DNA from: Bryobacterales bacterium
GTDB lineage: Bacteria; Acidobacteriota; Terriglobia; Bryobacterales; Bryobacteraceae
Assembly: GCA_025456495.1 (NCBI GenBank)
Contig: JALOKO010000200.1
Location: 1 to 7,107, forward strand
DNA: 7,107 nucleotides
Direction of reading: 5' to 3'
In this document: positions 6,442 to 7,107 of the stretch, one piece after another
How positions within the stretch are numbered: position 1 is the stretch's first letter
Layout of the letters: every line of letters begins with the position of its first letter
Position numbers and translations under genes: made by a program
Notes under the pieces: generated by a model
Told to the model about the DNA's origin: nothing
Seen by the model: only the letters and a program-made list of their open reading frames with translations
The model's database searches: none

Positions 6442-6842
6442 TCGTCGGCGTGGGGGTTGATCTGGCGGAGGTGGACCGGATACGCCAATCCTTTGAGCGT
6501 TACGGCGTGCGCTTCCGCGACCGCATCTACACACCCTTGGAAGTGGACTACTGTGAGCGGAAAGCGAACAAGTACGAACGCTACGCTGCACGTTTCGCTG
6601 CCAAGGAAGCCGGGATGAAGGCGATTGGGACGGGCATGCGGGGCGGCGTCCGCTGGCAGGACTTTGAAGTGGTGAACCTGCCATCAGGCAAGCCCACATT
6701 GCGCTTCCACGGTAAGGCCGCCGAATACGCCCAAAGGTTGGGAGTGACGCGGGTCGCGCTGTCGATGACGCATACCGCGGCCACCTCACTGGCGCACGTC
6801 ATTCTGGAATCTGCGGACGCGACTCCCGCCGACCTGCCCTGA
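6438..6842 (+). CDS. acpS: Holo-[acyl-carrier-protein] synthase AcpS
   Basis: The product is 134 aa, typical for AcpS. The enzyme transfers the 4'-phosphopantetheine arm of coenzyme A to a conserved serine of apo-ACP in the cytoplasm, which activates fatty acid synthesis. The N-terminal GVGVDLAEVDRI contains the Mg-binding D8, and FAAKEAGMKAIGTG contains E57, the second metal ligand; both match D9 and E58 of E. coli AcpS. The last third has the expected beta strand and helix with MTHTAATSLAHVILE. The central wording YERYAARFAAKEA and GVRWQDFEVVNLPSGKPTL is what I recall from acidobacterial AcpS. The ATG at 6438 overlaps the nikR stop by four bases, so the gene probably depends on ribosomes finishing nikR. 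A longer in-frame start at 6315 lies inside nikR and is rejected. Confidence 0.94.
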   Translation: MIVGVGVDLAEVDRIRQSFERYGVRFRDRIYTPLEVDYCERKANKYERYAARFAAKEAGMKAIGTGMRGGVRWQDFEVVNLPSGKPTLRFHGKAAEYAQRLGVTRVALSMTHTAATSLAHVILESADATPADLP

Positions 6843-6856
6843 CCTCCCCTGCGCCA

Positions 6857-6884
6857 CTGTCACCCTGCCCCTGCGCGTTAAGAT
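6857..6884 (+). promoter_or_regulatory. Candidate promoter for the Na/Pi cotransporter gene
   Basis: CTGTCA at 6857-6862 (four of six matches to TTGACA) and TAAGAT at 6879-6884 (four of six matches to TATAAT) are separated by 16 bases. Transcription would begin near 6891, just before the mini-ORF at 6910. The match is modest. Confidence 0.35.
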
Positions 6885-6894
6885 AGCGGGCAGG
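6864..6894. repeat. Perfect 7-bp inverted repeat around the candidate -10
   Basis: CCTGCCC at 6864-6870 and GGGCAGG at 6888-6894 are exact reverse complements with a 17-base loop. The loop holds the candidate -10 element. It could be an operator or a weak terminator after acpS; the T-rich sequence downstream is broken (GAGTTTCAATTT), so a strong intrinsic terminator is not evident. Confidence 0.5.
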
Positions 6895-6909
6895 AAGAGT
6901 TTCAATTTC

Positions 6910-6939
6910 ATGACAGCGCATCGAAAGCATTCAGCGTGA
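6910..6939 (+). CDS. Nine-codon mini-ORF, possible leader peptide (MTAHRKHSA)
   Basis: ATG at 6910 opens a nine-residue frame that ends with TGA at 6937-6939. It has a purine-rich AGGAAGAG at 6892-6899 upstream, about 10 bases from the ATG. Its stop overlaps the GTG start of the transporter gene as GTGA, the arrangement used for translational coupling. The peptide is basic and has no recognisable function. It could equally be chance, since an ATG 26 bases before a gene is not rare. Confidence 0.3.
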   Translation: MTAHRKHSA

Positions 6940-7107
6940 CTACCAGCCTGATCCTGCTGCTAGGCGGCGTGGGCCTCTTCCTGTTGGGCATGACCTTGCT
7001 CACCGACGGGCTGAAATCCTTTGCCGGGGATTCCCTGCGAAGGGCACTGGTGCGCTTCACGGGAACCCCGGCTACGGCGTTCAGTTCAGGAGTGCTGGCG
7101 ACCGCGT
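6936..7107 (+). CDS. Na/Pi cotransporter-family protein, N-terminal part
   Basis: Fifty-seven codons are visible before the window ends. The start is GTG at 6936: no ATG, GTG or TTG occurs in this frame between it and the upstream in-frame stop TAA at 6879-6881. Residues about 4-24 (SLILLLGGVGLFLLGMTLLTD) form a membrane helix, followed by GLKSFAGDSLRRALVRFTGTP and then ATAFSSGVLATA, which begins a second hydrophobic segment. The LLGGVGLFLLGM-LLTDGLK and LRR-L-FTGTP-A-F-SG pattern fits the Na+/phosphate symporter family (PF02690; NptA/YjbB-like). These inner-membrane proteins carry two such repeats and may have a PhoU-like C-terminal domain; neither can be checked here. The transported ion is inferred from family. 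No clear ribosome binding site precedes the GTG, so coupling to the mini-ORF is plausible. Confidence 0.82.
   Translation, partial: MTTSLILLLGGVGLFLLGMTLLTDGLKSFAGDSLRRALVRFTGTPATAFSSGVLATA

Overview
The window is GC-rich DNA, densely coding on the + strand only, and reads like the chromosome of an Acidobacteriota member, possibly the Solibacteres/Bryobacter side. The main reasons are a paired ECF sigma factor and Hanks-type kinase with a C-terminal TPR region of a layout common in that phylum, an exported metallopeptidase-TPR protein with a C-terminal domain I associate with that phylum, and an AcpS whose wording resembles acidobacterial AcpS. This assignment rests on memory of protein families, not on a search. 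Related sigma/kinase pairs also occur in Planctomycetes and some Gammaproteobacteria.

Layout: (1) 1-182, the 3' end of a short-chain dehydrogenase/reductase. (2) 230-2179, an exported peptidase of the MA clan (HExxH...E) with TPR-like helices and a C-terminal beta-rich domain. (3) 2180-2474, a 295-base leader with several overlapping inverted repeats and no convincing gene. (4) 2475-3059, an ECF sigma factor, followed 29 bases later by (5) 3089-5860, a transmembrane Ser/Thr kinase with a large C-terminal TPR sensor-like region. (6) 5861-6024, a spacer holding a 15-bp tandem repeat that ends at a candidate nikR promoter. (7) 6025-6441, a NikR nickel regulator with all four metal ligands, overlapping by ATGA with (8) 6438-6842, holo-ACP synthase. 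(9) 6843-6935, a short spacer with an inverted repeat, a candidate promoter and a 9-codon mini-ORF that overlaps by GTGA with (10) 6936-7107, the start of a Na/Pi cotransporter-family protein.

How the genes may work together: the sigma factor and kinase almost certainly form one signalling unit. No anti-sigma gene is present beside them, so control of the sigma factor by the kinase is the natural hypothesis. The upstream peptidase-TPR protein may be a target or partner of that unit, but only position suggests this. nikR and acpS look translationally coupled although their functions are unrelated.

I see no mobile element, CRISPR array, tRNA, rRNA or defence system. Most genes are recognisable families. 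The less explained parts are the structured leader before the sigma gene, the 15-bp repeat array before nikR, the mini-ORF before the transporter and the TPR-peptidase's C-terminal domain.
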